Of a DNA stretch of 64,000 nt, positions 44,418 to 54,296 are shown piece by piece. Under the pieces are notes generated by a model, which saw nothing but the letters and a program-made list of their open reading frames with translations, ran no database searches and was not told the DNA's origin. Both the position numbers and the translations under genes were made by a program. The number at the start of each line of letters is the position of its first letter. The stretch's first letter is position 1. Source of the stretch: Monosporascus cannonballus (lineage: Eukaryota > Ascomycota > Sordariomycetes > Xylariales); NCBI GenBank assembly GCA_004154925.1, contig QJNS01000014.1, positions 1-64,000 of the forward strand, read 5' to 3'.

Positions 44418-46350
44418 TATACGTTTAAAATCGAATTATTACCGATTAAATTTTTTTAAAAAATCGGCCCTTTATAAAAAACTTTAAAAAAGATATTTAT
44501 ATAAACAAATTAACTTTTAAAACAGGTAAAACGAATTCTGGCGTACTGTTTAATTATTAATTAACGTCGCGCCATAAATATTTTGTTTTATCCTATAAGG
44601 AATGTATTTATTATGGATTTAAAATTAACGATGTATATTTTTAATTTTATCATCATATTTTTGAATTTAAACTAACCGTATAAAATAATAAAATACACGT
44701 AAGTAATAATTTCGTTTTAAATAAACAGCACGGAAAGGTCGATATAATGTTTCGAAATCTTAATAGTACGAGAACGGTATATTTGTATAACGTAAAATAT
44801 TACGAAAGTTTCGTATATAATTTAATATTTTTCCAGCAGTTGCAGAAAACGAATTATTAATAAAATAACCGAAAAACTGATATTTATATTCGAAATAAAT
44901 ATAATTAAATAATTATTATATTGATAAATAAATTAAGTAATTCGTTATCGAAAATGTAAATATAATAATTATGTGCATAACTTTGATAATTTATAAAAAT
45001 ACGTAAATTCGGAAATAATAAAATTATTACGAATCGGTAATCACATTATATAACACTTAAAATTAAAATATTTAAAACTCGAAATAATCGTATACTTATA
45101 ATTATATATAAAAGCAGTCCGCCTAAAGGGCCTTATAATAATCGAATGCCAAATATGTGGCCAGGCGAAAGCCAAAAGGCAAATACGTCGTACGCCGAAG
45201 GAAAGAACCTTCCGATTAGGATAAAAATTCGATATCGATTTTACAAATTTCGAAAAAAAATCTAAAAAATATAAATATTTTATATTTATAACCGATCGAT
45301 AGTTAAGCTTTATTTATCATTTCTATTTTCATAACCTAAAGGAAAATATATTAATTACAATATTTTAATATTTTTTAGAAAGTTTCAAAAATTAGAATAA
45401 GGTATTTCTAGAAATATTTCAATATAGTAATAAAATGTTAAAAAATCTTAACTTAAAAATATAGTTGAATTACTTATTTTAGTATTAAATTTAAATTTTT
45501 AATATTATATACCTAGGTTTAAAATGGCGGTATAAAAGGTATAAAAAATGTAATTAAAAAGGTATTTCAATACAATATAAGGTTAAGTGAATTTCGTTCT
45601 TAATCGTATATATTTTTAAACCGGTAATATACATAGATAACCATGCCCATCAATACTTATTTTTTCATACAGTTCACACAATGTCTAAGTTATTATTTAA
45701 TATATAAGAATAATATAATAATCCTTAATTAAAAGTTTTAATACGTTTACTTACGAATTTATAGCTATATAGCTTACGTAATAATAATTACCGCTGTAAA
45801 AAAATATAAAAGCTTTAAAAAATAAATCCAAAAACATAAATAAAGTATTTAGTTAATTACTAATATACGAATATCTACAAAATTTGAAATCGTGTAATTA
45901 TTAACATTATTATTATTCGAAATATATTATGTAACGAAATTATTATTATTTAATTAAGATCAAAGATTTAAAAAATAACATTTTGTACGTAATAAAAAAT
46001 ATATTATTAATATTATTGTGATATATGAAAATACATAATTAAGTTAAAAAATACCCTTTACCTCTATTCAAACGAAAGTTTTAAGTGAATATCTTAATTA
46101 TTAGTTAAACCAAAAAATTAACTTTAAAATATATTTGTATAAAAAATGCTCAGAATCGAGAAAAATAACCCTATTTGTAAAGGATTGATTATTTTTATAT
46201 ATTTATTATATTCGAATTATTTCCATTTTTTGGATCATTATCGCGGTTAACGTTTACCTTGAAAATTATTACGATTATTACGTTAACAGAAAAAATAAAA
46301 GTAACCGTAAACTTTTGTTATATTATTCAACGTAGAATAGCAGTGAATAC
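44418..46350 (+). pseudogene. D1 gag end and integrase
   Basis: After the B2 TSD the Copia frame resumes. At 45,147-45,190 it reads CQICGQAKAKRQIRRTPKER, followed by TFRLG, a stop and KFDIDF. This is the pre-integrase zinc-binding end and the start of the Copia integrase (C-x-x-C-x-x-A-K-x-x-R and the catalytic D of I-D-F). The integrase core after 45,250 is too eroded for exact motifs. Confidence 0.65.
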
Positions 46351-48301
46351 AAAGGTACTTTACGAATTATAAATATACGCTTTCCGTATATTCCGCACCG
46401 AAATAATATTATCTGAATCGAATACAAAATATAAAAAGCCGTATTTAATATAAAACGTTTAACCCTTTTTATAAATACGAACGATACCTGGCCGATAAGT
46501 TATAAAAGTTTAGCGAAAATAATTACCCAAAATAGCGATTACCTTAATCGAAAAGAATTTAATATTACAACGTATAAAAACATATTCAGATTGTAAAACG
46601 AGGTATATAGGCACAATTTATCGCTACCGTTATAAAGCAATGAAAAATTAAATATATACCAATTAGGAAAAATATTTCGTAAAGCCTGAAAGCTTTATTA
46701 ATAAAATTAAAAAAATAATTTCGAGAAATTATTCATTAATTTTGTATTAAAAAACTAAGTCATAAAGTATATATAATATATATTTATAAATTGAATAATT
46801 ACGGCTAAATATAAAAATATAAGACCCGTTTTATAGAACGAAATGATTAATAATTCAAAAAGTTAATAAAGATATATACGTATTTATATTTATTAAAAAT
46901 TATTTCGAACTGTGTTTATTACCGTGATTAAGTTTAATATAAAACTTAAGTAATATAAAACTTAAGTAATATAACGTTATTTTACGAAATATATATAAAA
47001 ATACCCTTAAAATACTTATGACCTAAAAGGGTATTTCTAATTAAGAAAACATTATATGGATTAAAGAAATCACTTTTATTTTATCAGAAAAAAATTTATT
47101 AATACCTTAAAAGATTTGGAATTAAACCCTGTTTTTTACGAACCTTATTATTTTATTTACTAAAGAGTACTTTTTTCGTAAACAATATTATTAATACTTA
47201 TAGTAAAAAATTTAAACCTTTGTTAATTAATTAATTTAACAAATTCGGGAACGGTATATCTTGATAAAGAATGAAAGTTTACAGGAATTTTTCGAGATTA
47301 AAATAATTAAAAACAAATTTACAAAAAAAGATTTGGTTATTTTAATCGGATTTTAAAAATAGGTTAGTTAACTTAATTCCTAAAAAGAATCGAAATAATT
47401 GCCTAAAGATACATATAATAAATATCGAACTCTTGTCGAATTTTAATTTGGCCTATTTAGGCTTAATTAACAAATTTTATACAAAATCGGTTTTATTATA
47501 TGGGTTATAATTAATACGCAATTAAATATATTTTTTGTGATATCCTAATTTGTCCTTTTTAATTTAAATCTTAATAACGTATATTATAAACCTATTCATC
47601 GAATTATATTATTTTTTTCGATATTAAAACGTTAATATTAAAATTTAAAAACAAAAGTTCAATCAATATTTAAAATAATATTTCTTTTGCAAATAAAACG
47701 GTTAATTAGAAAGTTTTTAAACTTATATTTTAAAATACTATGGCGAAATGATAATATAAACGGCGAATAAATAAGATATAATAATTATTTTTAGAACTAC
47801 AACCGAATTATTATTTTTTACACAAAATATAAAACAACTGTACTCCATTTTTATTTAATTAAAAAACTAAAAGTTACCTTAAATACAGAATTATTAAGGA
47901 TATAATACAATATTTAATACATTATACGGTTAATTATTATTAATAGTACCCTTTTCCAAATAAAATTCCAGTACGTAAATATATATAATTATTAATTGCA
48001 AAAAAGAGTTAAAAAATTGAAAGTAAACGGATTAAATACTTATAAGTAATATATTAATTAATAAATTCATTAAAGCTTTGTAACGAAATTGGTTAAATAT
48101 TTTAAAAAATAATTAAAATTAATAAATATTATAAAAATTTAAAATTAATTGAAAAAAGCTTTAACAGTTATTTTAAATAAGGATTTCATTAATTAAAAGG
48201 GTTTAATTATTAAAAGAAAAGTAAAATAAATAATTATAATTTTAAGAAATAATAAAATGTAATAATTAACTCTGTAAATGCTTCAAGGCGTTAAGGGGGT
48301 A
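46350..48301 (+). pseudogene. D1 reverse transcriptase and RNase H
   Basis: The RT is clear at 47,046-47,210: KTLYGLKKSLLFYQKKIY, a stop, YLKRFGIKPCFLRTLLFY and FVNNIINTYS. These match Copia K-A-L-Y-G-L-K-x-S-P-L-L-W-Q, the E-P-C-C block and F-Y-V-D-D-I with the aspartates changed to N. RNase H follows to about 48,200 by alignment with D2 (48,480-49,015). Many stops; inactive. Confidence 0.75.
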
Positions 48302-48466
48302 TATTAATTAGCTAGGGGGTACGGAGCGTTTCCCATATATGGAAAGGTCCCATACTGATCGGCTCATATATGTTCAGTGGCTAAATTACTTAAAGTTATA
48401 CGCGTGCGATAATACGTACAACTTAACGGAAGACAATAACACAACTGATGTCCCTTATATCTGACA
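48302..48466 (+). repeat. Family D 3' LTR of D1
   Basis: 165 bp, TATTAATTAGCTAGGG to CTTATATCTGACA, preceded by GTTAAGGGGGTA, the likely polypurine tract. Confidence 0.9.
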
Positions 48467-48469
48467 ATA

Positions 48470-49015
48470 ACAGTTCGATAGATGTACAAAGCGACGTTTC
48501 CTTTGCAAATAGTACCACCGACCGAAAAAGTTCCCAAACATATATTATAAAGTTATTTGGAAAAGTAATCGAATAAAAAGCAGAGTAGCAGGATATAATA
48601 ATTATTTTTATAATCAAAACCGAATTGTTATTTTTTACGCAAATTATTAAAATAACCTTTATAATTTTTCGATTAACTATAAATGTGGAAATTGACTTAA
48701 AAATAGAATGTCTAAATATATGATGTAATAACTTGAAAATTATACCGCTTATTACTATAAATATTGTCTTTTTTATAATAAAATTACGATATATCGATAT
48801 ATAATTATTAACTGCGAAAGGTAACAAAGAAAAATTTGATTAAAATGGACTATATACTTGCGAGTAATATGCTAGTAAATAGATTAACGAAAACCCTATT
48901 ACGAGAAGCCTTTAGGCACTTTAGGGAGCAATTTGTATTAAGAGATATTACGGAAGCCTTTAAGCGGCGGAAGAACACTTTACGGGTGATTTCAGAGGAA
49001 GAATTGGTCGATTAG
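48470..49015 (+). pseudogene. D2 Copia RNase H, nearly readable
   Basis: One plus-strand frame reads SDVSFANSTTDRKSSQTYII, KLFGKVIE, a stop (W), then QDIIIIFIIKTELLFF (for Q-D-x-V-x-x-S-x-T-E-A-E-x-x-A), LKIECLNI (for the D-N-Q block), LRYIDI (for the H-I-D-I-x-x-x-W-L-R block) and DYILASNMLVNRLTKTLLRE, RDITEAFKRRK, ending at a TAG at 49,013-49,015. Block order is exactly that of Copia RNase H. Only three or four stops occur and GC content rises towards the end, so RIP fades out here at the edge of the gene island. A 134-residue minus-strand frame over it is a shadow. Confidence 0.8.
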
Positions 49016-49120
49016 GAGGAATAAATCGCCGGAAGAAAGGTGGAATGGACAGTTGCAGCTCTAGGAAATGGTGAAAAGTAACGATTAACGCCCTGAATGC
49101 TTTAAGGCGTTAAGGGGGTG

Positions 49121-49284
49121 TGTCAGCTAGCCAGACGTGCTATAGCACACCAAATACGGAAAGGTCACCTTCTGATTGGAATATATATACTCCGTCGTTA
49201 GGTTACACAAAAGTTGTACGCGTTGCGAAAGCGCACGCAATTAGCTGAATAGAACAACGCAACTGATGTCCTTGATATCTGACA
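49121..49284 (+). repeat. Family D 3' LTR of D2
   Basis: 164 bp, TGTCAGCTAGCCAGACGTGC to TTGATATCTGACA, with intact 6-bp inverted ends and normal composition. Confidence 0.88.
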
Positions 49285-49404
49285 TATACCAAATCCGATG
49301 TATTAAGTTGGTGCAGGCATTTGGGGGGTATAAGTGGGTCTGATACTGGTTACTAGAAAACTGACAGCTGTCAAGGTGCCCAGGAATAATAAAATATAGC
49401 CCGG

Positions 49405-49488
49405 ATAGAATGGCTCGAACATATATGCGCCGGTCAGTACGTGGCATTTCCGTATATGGTGCGCTACGCACCCCCCAGCTAGCTGACA
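49405..49488 (-). repeat. Partial inverted family D LTR
   Basis: The reverse complement starts TGTCAGCTAGCTGGGGGGTG, continues with CATATACGGAA and CATATATGTTC as in the other D LTRs, then similarity stops after about 84 bases. It is a truncated LTR in opposite orientation to D2, with normal base composition. Confidence 0.7.
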
Positions 49489-49725
49489 GAAATCGGGTCC
49501 TATGTTACTCTTTAGCACCGTGTTGGCTCTTGCTCAGCGGGCTTCAAGTTGAAAGCTACCGACAGGGAGTACTAACTAGCGCTGTCGGGAATCGAACCTA
49601 ACATGACACGCAACTCCCACCACTTCCTTCCACTTGGCACAGCCCCCACCTCTTCTATATTTAGATTTACCTACGCTAATAAGAACCCCAAGAGCCCCGG
49701 CCTTGGATCCCTCGCTTCTATGTTG
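49489..49725. other. Upstream region of the F-box-like gene
   Basis: Normal composition. A small inverted repeat CCGACAG/CTGTCGG lies around 49,559-49,589. A short plus-strand frame at 49,634-49,828 overlaps the gene start and is a shadow. I see no other promoter signal beyond the TATA-like box listed separately. Confidence 0.5.
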
Positions 49726-49732
49726 TATAAAA
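49726..49732 (+). promoter_or_regulatory. TATA-like box
   Basis: TATAAAA lies only 14 bases before the ATG at 49,746. If it worked as a classic TATA box the transcript would start inside the ORF, so either it is not used that way or the true start is downstream (the next in-frame ATG is near residue 105). Confidence 0.3.
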
Positions 49733-49745
49733 CCTAAATCTCATC

Positions 49746-51668
49746 ATGCCTCGAAAACGCCCGTTTTCCAGCCTCTTTGCTCGCAACACCCGGCACCATG
49801 GCGCAAAAGATTCACGCGTACCGATTAGTATTACCATACGAGAGCCGGTGCCTCTGGACCCATCAAGACCGTCAGTGGCGCAATTGCCGGACCACATCGT
49901 GCGGCTTATACTTAGCTTTCTCCAAGATTTGAAGCCCGACATCCTGACGGTGGCGTCGCTGAGTTCGTTCTTGTACGAACAGGCGCGCTACGTCCAGCAC
50001 CGCGTCGTCCATATTAACCTCGATAAGAGCAGACATGTACATAACTGCCTCGACCTCATCATGTGCCGTGGTTTACTTCCAGCAATCCGTACGCTCGAAG
50101 TGAGTGGCCGGCATTATGATGAGCTTCTGAAGGAGAGCAACGAGATATTGACCCGTCTTGCCGACATGCTACCCGGAATGACTGGGTTGCGCGACTTTAA
50201 CTGGAAAGTGGGACGAACAACGGGGCACCATGATCTTAAACGCATAACAGTAGTGCCGATCCCGGCACCCATTATGGAGTCACTGCCTCCTGAACTGCGC
50301 CTGCATACATCCGTCTTCTGCACGGATTCCAAGGAATCCCACGCTCAGGCACGCGAGTTCCTTGATTGCCTCGTAAATAAGCAGAATCTCCGTACCCTTT
50401 CCGTCCAGATCTCGTTCATCGAGGAGCAGGACTGCCTTGAGACTATGCGAGCCTTGAAAAAGGTGCTGCTATCGTGCCCAAATCTCACCAGGCTACCTCT
50501 GATCGACGTCTGGTATCCCAGGGGAGAGTGCGAAGGGTACGGACCTCCGCTGATGGGAGGTCCGTACTGCGGTCTGGGTCTGTCTAATGGTGAAAAACCC
50601 CCGCCCCTAGAGGAGCTGGGCATGCGTAGCTATCCGTGGGGCCTGGAGGGAGCACCACAATGCCAGGGGTATCCGGAGAAAGGCTTCGAATGGGACTACT
50701 GGGTTAAGACATTCGATTGGTCGCGGTTAACACGGTTGAACGACAACCCGTACTTGCTGGCATCCGCAATAGCTCCGAGATTAACCGGTCTCAGAGAACT
50801 TACGCTCGAACATTTTACCTCGGTCGAAGCAGATTTCTTTAATAAGATTACCTCGCCACTAGAGAACTTAAGTATTTCGGGTTGGTCCCGTATCGACAAC
50901 AAACCTAATCCGATCAACCGACATGGCGCAACGTTACGAAAATTGAAAATACACCAACCGGAACGAGGGTGGAAGGACGATACACATAGTTTCCTTACTG
51001 CTTCAGATCTCGCCCAACTTAGCAACGGCCTTCCACATCTCGAGGAGCTGGCCATTGATATCGCGAGGGACGAAAATGTGAATAAGTGGCCGTACGGAGC
51101 GCTAGATGCCATTGCCAGATTCTCAAGTTTACGAACTGCCGAACTATGGTTCCCACTAGGCGTCGAGCCGCCAGCACCAAAACCATTTCTTACTGTTTCT
51201 TCAGCTCGCCATCTTTTCAGTTACCTTCGCGAACGAAACGATAGCATACAGCGTCTCATTTTTCACTCGGGTGCTCCGGTGCCGCCCGTTGCTTTCTTCT
51301 TTGCGCCACTCATAGACCTCGAGCCGTCCTGGGCGATGCGCAATTCCGTCACTTTCGTATGCAACATGGTCTACGACGGTGATGCAAAGGAGCGTCGTTT
51401 CAGCGTGACGTGTCCGGATCTAAGTATAGATATGAACGCGCAGCTAAGCCGCCTTGCCCAACAGGCAGACCGAGATCGGATAAATCCGAAAGAGCTCGAT
51501 GTAGACAGGTTGCGTCTTAAGACTGCTCTCGATGGACCGCTTACCATGGATGAATGGGAGGCTTGGCAGCATGAGCAGCGGGTGCGCCGGCGAAACGCTT
51601 ACCGCGAGCAGAACAATGTGCTAGGGAGGCTTGTCATAGGGCCCTTCAAGCGTGTTTTGGAACGGTAA
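49746..51668 (+). CDS. F-box-like, leucine-rich-repeat-type protein
   Basis: A single uninterrupted frame of 640 residues, the only clearly intact gene in the window. Residues 45-92 (AQLPDHIVRLILSFLQ, DILTVASLSSFLYEQA, RYVQHRVVHINL) fit the F-box pattern: L-P, a first amphipathic helix I-x-x-I-L-x-x-L, then L-x-x-L-S and a closing hydrophobic strand. The rest is long and leucine-rich, with LRR-like strands such as LRTLSVQISF, LTRLPLIDVW, LRELTLEHF, LENLSISGW, LRKLKIHQP and LEELAIDIA. In known families such proteins bring substrates to SCF ubiquitin ligases through Skp1; partner and substrate cannot be told here. The tail (about 600-640) is basic and rich in R and E. The chosen ATG has A at -3 (CATCATG). 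No introns are needed. Codon use and GC content are normal, in contrast to both flanks. The F-box call is moderately sure, the coding status very sure. Confidence 0.85.
   Translation: MPRKRPFSSLFARNTRHHGAKDSRVPISITIREPVPLDPSRPSVAQLPDHIVRLILSFLQDLKPDILTVASLSSFLYEQARYVQHRVVHINLDKSRHVHNCLDLIMCRGLLPAIRTLEVSGRHYDELLKESNEILTRLADMLPGMTGLRDFNWKVGRTTGHHDLKRITVVPIPAPIMESLPPELRLHTSVFCTDSKESHAQAREFLDCLVNKQNLRTLSVQISFIEEQDCLETMRALKKVLLSCPNLTRLPLIDVWYPRGECEGYGPPLMGGPYCGLGLSNGEKPPPLEELGMRSYPWGLEGAPQCQGYPEKGFEWDYWVKTFDWSRLTRLNDNPYLLASAIAPRLTGLRELTLEHFTSVEADFFNKITSPLENLSISGWSRIDNKPNPINRHGATLRKLKIHQPERGWKDDTHSFLTASDLAQLSNGLPHLEELAIDIARDENVNKWPYGALDAIARFSSLRTAELWFPLGVEPPAPKPFLTVSSARHLFSYLRERNDSIQRLIFHSGAPVPPVAFFFAPLIDLEPSWAMRNSVTFVCNMVYDGDAKERRFSVTCPDLSIDMNAQLSRLAQQADRDRINPKELDVDRLRLKTALDGPLTMDEWEAWQHEQRVRRRNAYREQNNVLGRLVIGPFKRVLER
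50537..50567. repeat. Perfect 12-bp inverted repeat inside the F-box-like gene
   Basis: GTACGGACCTCC, a 7-base loop (GCTGATG) and GGAGGTCCGTAC form a perfect 12-bp stem in the coding sequence. It encodes YGPPLMGGPYC. Confidence 0.95.
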
Positions 51669-51716
51669 GCCAATGCTGTCATCCGATTCAAAAATGTCTA
51701 CAGACTTTCATAGCCA

Positions 51717-51722
51717 AATAAA
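51717..51722 (+). terminator. Poly(A) signal candidate of the F-box-like gene
   Basis: AATAAA begins 49 bases after the TAA stop at 51,666-51,668. Its position fits a eukaryotic cleavage and polyadenylation signal, although fungi use it loosely. Confidence 0.45.
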
Positions 51723-51885
51723 GGCAACCCCTGCCCCTTGGGAAGCTGCGTAGTCGCTTAAGAGCTCCAACGCGGTGGTGTCAATGTATTGGGCGCTACT
51801 TTGGCCATTATCGAACAACCTCTCCGTATTTTTGACGTGACGGGGCTGAGCGCGCTTTTTAGCAATATATTGGACGGGAGCGTGA

Positions 51886-52134
51886 TATGTCGGCTAGGGG
51901 TTTAGCCAACTATTAAACCTTAGTTGTACGGGTTTATGTTGGCAGATATATCGTAGGAAACTGAGCAATAAATACAATAACGTATTACGTCTCGTAATAC
52001 CAAAGGTGCCTTAGGTAACGAATTATTATTACAAGCTAATGCTATCTAAATTATGGAAGTAATAAGCGTATTATAGTTGGTTATAGTTACGAGTTGTCGC
52101 TAGATCATTATAATTTTGTAAGATCTTAATGATC
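51886..52134 (-). repeat. Partial family C LTR, cut by copy C2
   Basis: The plus-strand text starts TATGTCGGCTAGGGGTTTAG and follows the reverse complement of family C LTRs for about 200 bases (CCAACTATTAAACC, GAGCAATAAATA, CGTAATACCAAA, AATTATGGA), then diverges. It stops where the LTR of C2 starts at 52,135. The missing half (the TGTTACGACC end) would lie to the right of C2, outside the window, if C2 inserted into it. Confidence 0.75.
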
Positions 52135-52527
52135 TGTTACAACCCAAGTCAGCTGGGCCTGCGAAAACGGTCCAGCCAAGATTACAAAAGCTACGCTAGT
52201 TCAGGGTCACGTAATCAGTGCTTAACGGGTCTTAACTAAGCACGACTGAGCACGACTGAATACGATTAAGCAATACTAAACGATTATTTAGCAGGGTTTT
52301 GCTAAGCAAAAATAAGTAATAATAAAGGGATTAAAATATATACGTTCGTTATTTCCATAATTTATATAGCTTTAGTTTGTAATAACAATTCGTTACCCAA
52401 GGCATTTTTAGCATTACGAAACGTAACATATTACTGTATCTATTATTTAAATTCTTACGATATTTTTGTTAATATAAATCCATCGGCTTAAGATTTAATA
52501 ATTAGTTAAACCTTATAGTTCGTTATA
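52135..52527 (+). repeat. 5' LTR of C2, with a different U3
   Basis: 393 bp, TGTTACAACCCAAGTCAGC to TAGTTCGTTATA. The R/U5 half matches C1, but the U3 half has its own 10-11-bp repeats (AGCACGACTG, AGCACGACTG, AATACGATTA from about 52,238) instead of the 35-bp units of C1. Confidence 0.8.
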
Positions 52528-52599
52528 CGTTATAAGTTTTTATTTAATAATACAGTCAAACTTTGAATAATACTTAATATTATCAAAATGTTAATTAAC

Positions 52600-54296
52600 G
52601 CTTAGGAAACCCCTATTTAATAACTTTAGGTTCGAATTCGGGAACTGGAAAGAGAAGTTCGACAACTTAAGGCTACGTTACCTACTTAATTTTTTTTCGC
52701 CCGCATAAAACCTAAAATGTCATAACCTTACGATAAAAAAAGCAACCTTTAAATTTTCTTAATTTAGGCACGAGTTTACTTTCATTTCCTAGACCTTAAT
52801 AACTTAGCGGACATGGTCCTAGTAATAGGAATATACCTAATAAGAAATGCAATTAATTAGTTTAAGCTTATTATAAGAAATTTCTTAAAAAAAATCGGAT
52901 AAAGAAGATTTTATTAATGAGATCTTTTCATTTTATACCAATTTCGAAAACAAAATACGCGATAATTTTGGCAATCCGGATAAAAAACAATCTATGGCCT
53001 AATAACTTTTGCAATTTCGACAAAAGGGATTTACGTCCAAGTACGCCGTAACCTTAAAAGGTTTTGCGGCTAAAGCAGGATAAAAAAACGACAAAGCCAA
53101 TATCCTTATCGATATATTTTATAAAAGGTTAAAAAATAATATGAAAAATAAGATTATTTGGATTAAATAATTAATTACCCTAAATTAATATATTGAAAAA
53201 GTAATTAGGATTAATAATTAACAATTTAAGAAACGATAAAAGAAAAAAATAATATACCTTATGTTCAAAATATAACAAGTTTAACCAGGGGAAAAAACGA
53301 GACGTATCTTTTACTTCTTATAGAACGGCGCCAGAACTTATGGAATTCGACGCTACCCATAAATAAGATTAAAGCCAGATTAAATGTTTTAACTGTGGCA
53401 AAATGGGATATAAGGCTTATAAATGTAAAAAACCCAAAAAGCCATAACGGGATAACTAGACCCCTATACCGGAGAGATAATCCAGGAACAATTAAAAAAA
53501 CGACAGCAAAATTATTAACATAATCCAAGTGTGACGAGCTATAAGGTTTAACCAATTATTAAACCTTAAGTCGACGGGTTTATGTTAGCAGGAATATCGT
53601 GGAAATCTGAGCAATAAATAAAATAACGTATCACATCTCTTAATACCCAGTTATTGCAAACGATTCGTATTAATAAGTGTTGCAAATTAAAGTTATTTAA
53701 ACTATGGATTTAATAAACGTATATATCCTTCTCCTTCTTAACTTAATCACTCGTAATCACGCCGTTAATGATAATTACGATCACTTAGGATCACCTTTAA
53801 TTACTGATAATCACTGGCTTAACAGTGATCACCGTCACGTGACCCGGGAGGTGGCCCGTGTGCTCCTGCCTAACCGTTTCTTGAGACCGGAGCTTGTCGG
53901 GTCGTAACACCAAGCCAAATACATATTAGGCTTACGACAAAAGGTTTAATAAGGATTATTATAATAAGAAATTGGACGAAAAATGCGAAAAGCCAAAAAG
54001 CTGATTTAATAAGTATCGCGAGCATAACAAAAACATTATAAGGATAATTACGCGAATACCAGAACTAGACAGAAAAAGTCTGTCCCGGAATATCTGATAG
54101 ATATAGCAAAATATATGCCATATATTGTTAACGACGAGAATATCCCAATTACGAAAAATGGAAGCAACATATTTATAAAAAAATTACGCGTATATATTAT
54201 AAGGGATTTAACTTTCCAAACCGTACCGGAAACAACAAGGACGATAAGCAATAGTATTAATAATTTCGAACCATCGCCCCAGAAAATGTCCAATAA
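52600..54296 (+). pseudogene. Broken gag of C2 with zinc knuckle
   Basis: The plus strand reads YRTAPELMEFDATHK (about 53,320-53,365), a Gag text of the type x-G-T-A-P-G-P-M-D-L-D-A just before the nucleocapsid. It is followed by CFNCGKMGYKAYKC (53,385-53,426), a zinc knuckle C-x2-C-x4-H-x4-C with H replaced by Y. The solo LTR at 53,530 interrupts the text after it; the gag-pol linker continues at 53,910-54,296. Stops are scattered, so it is inactive. The minus-strand frame at 53,265-53,555 is a shadow. Confidence 0.75.
53530..53909 (-). repeat. Solo LTR of family C with perfect TSD
   Basis: 380 bp, plus-strand text TGTGACGAGCTATAAGG to GTCGGGTCGTAACA, flanked by CCAAG on both sides (53,525-53,529 and 53,910-53,914). 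The U3 half (53,750-53,900) keeps normal GC content and holds ATCAC-containing repeats. It is inserted in the gag of C2, opposite in direction. Confidence 0.93.

Larger units (their letters stand above)
35752..48466 (+). mobile_element. Ty1/Copia element D1, split by B2
   Basis: LTRs of 165 bp at both ends. Without B2 (37,170-44,417) and one copy of its 5-bp TSD the element is about 5.46 kb, a normal Copia size. The flanks are ATAAG (35,747-35,751) and ATAAC (48,467-48,471), a 4/5 TSD match. Order is LTR, gag-like frame, integrase, RT, RNase H, LTR, which is Copia order (integrase before RT). It is inserted in the RNase H of an older Copia copy, D2. Confidence 0.85.
48467..49284 (+). mobile_element. 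Ty1/Copia D2, 3' end
   Basis: The right-hand end of old Copia copy D2: RNase H, polypurine tract (AAGGGGGTG ending at 49,120) and 3' LTR. Its RT is at 27,790-27,937 and 35,352-35,751; A2 and D1 separate the parts. Together they make an interrupted 3' third of a Copia element whose gag and integrase are gone. Confidence 0.8.

Noticed and set aside
48423..48827. 134-residue minus-strand ORF with hydrophobic text
   Set aside because: The plus strand of the same interval encodes a Copia RNase H with all blocks in order; the minus frame is its shadow and ends in LTR sequence.
49565..49650. tRNA-like T-arm (GGTTCGATTCCC on the minus strand)
   Set aside because: No matching acceptor stem, D-arm or anticodon arm could be folded around it; only part of the T-stem pairs. 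Treated as coincidence or a very decayed relic.
50114..51112. Minus-strand ORFs of 72, 92 and 138 residues
   Set aside because: All lie antisense within the intact 640-codon F-box-like gene.
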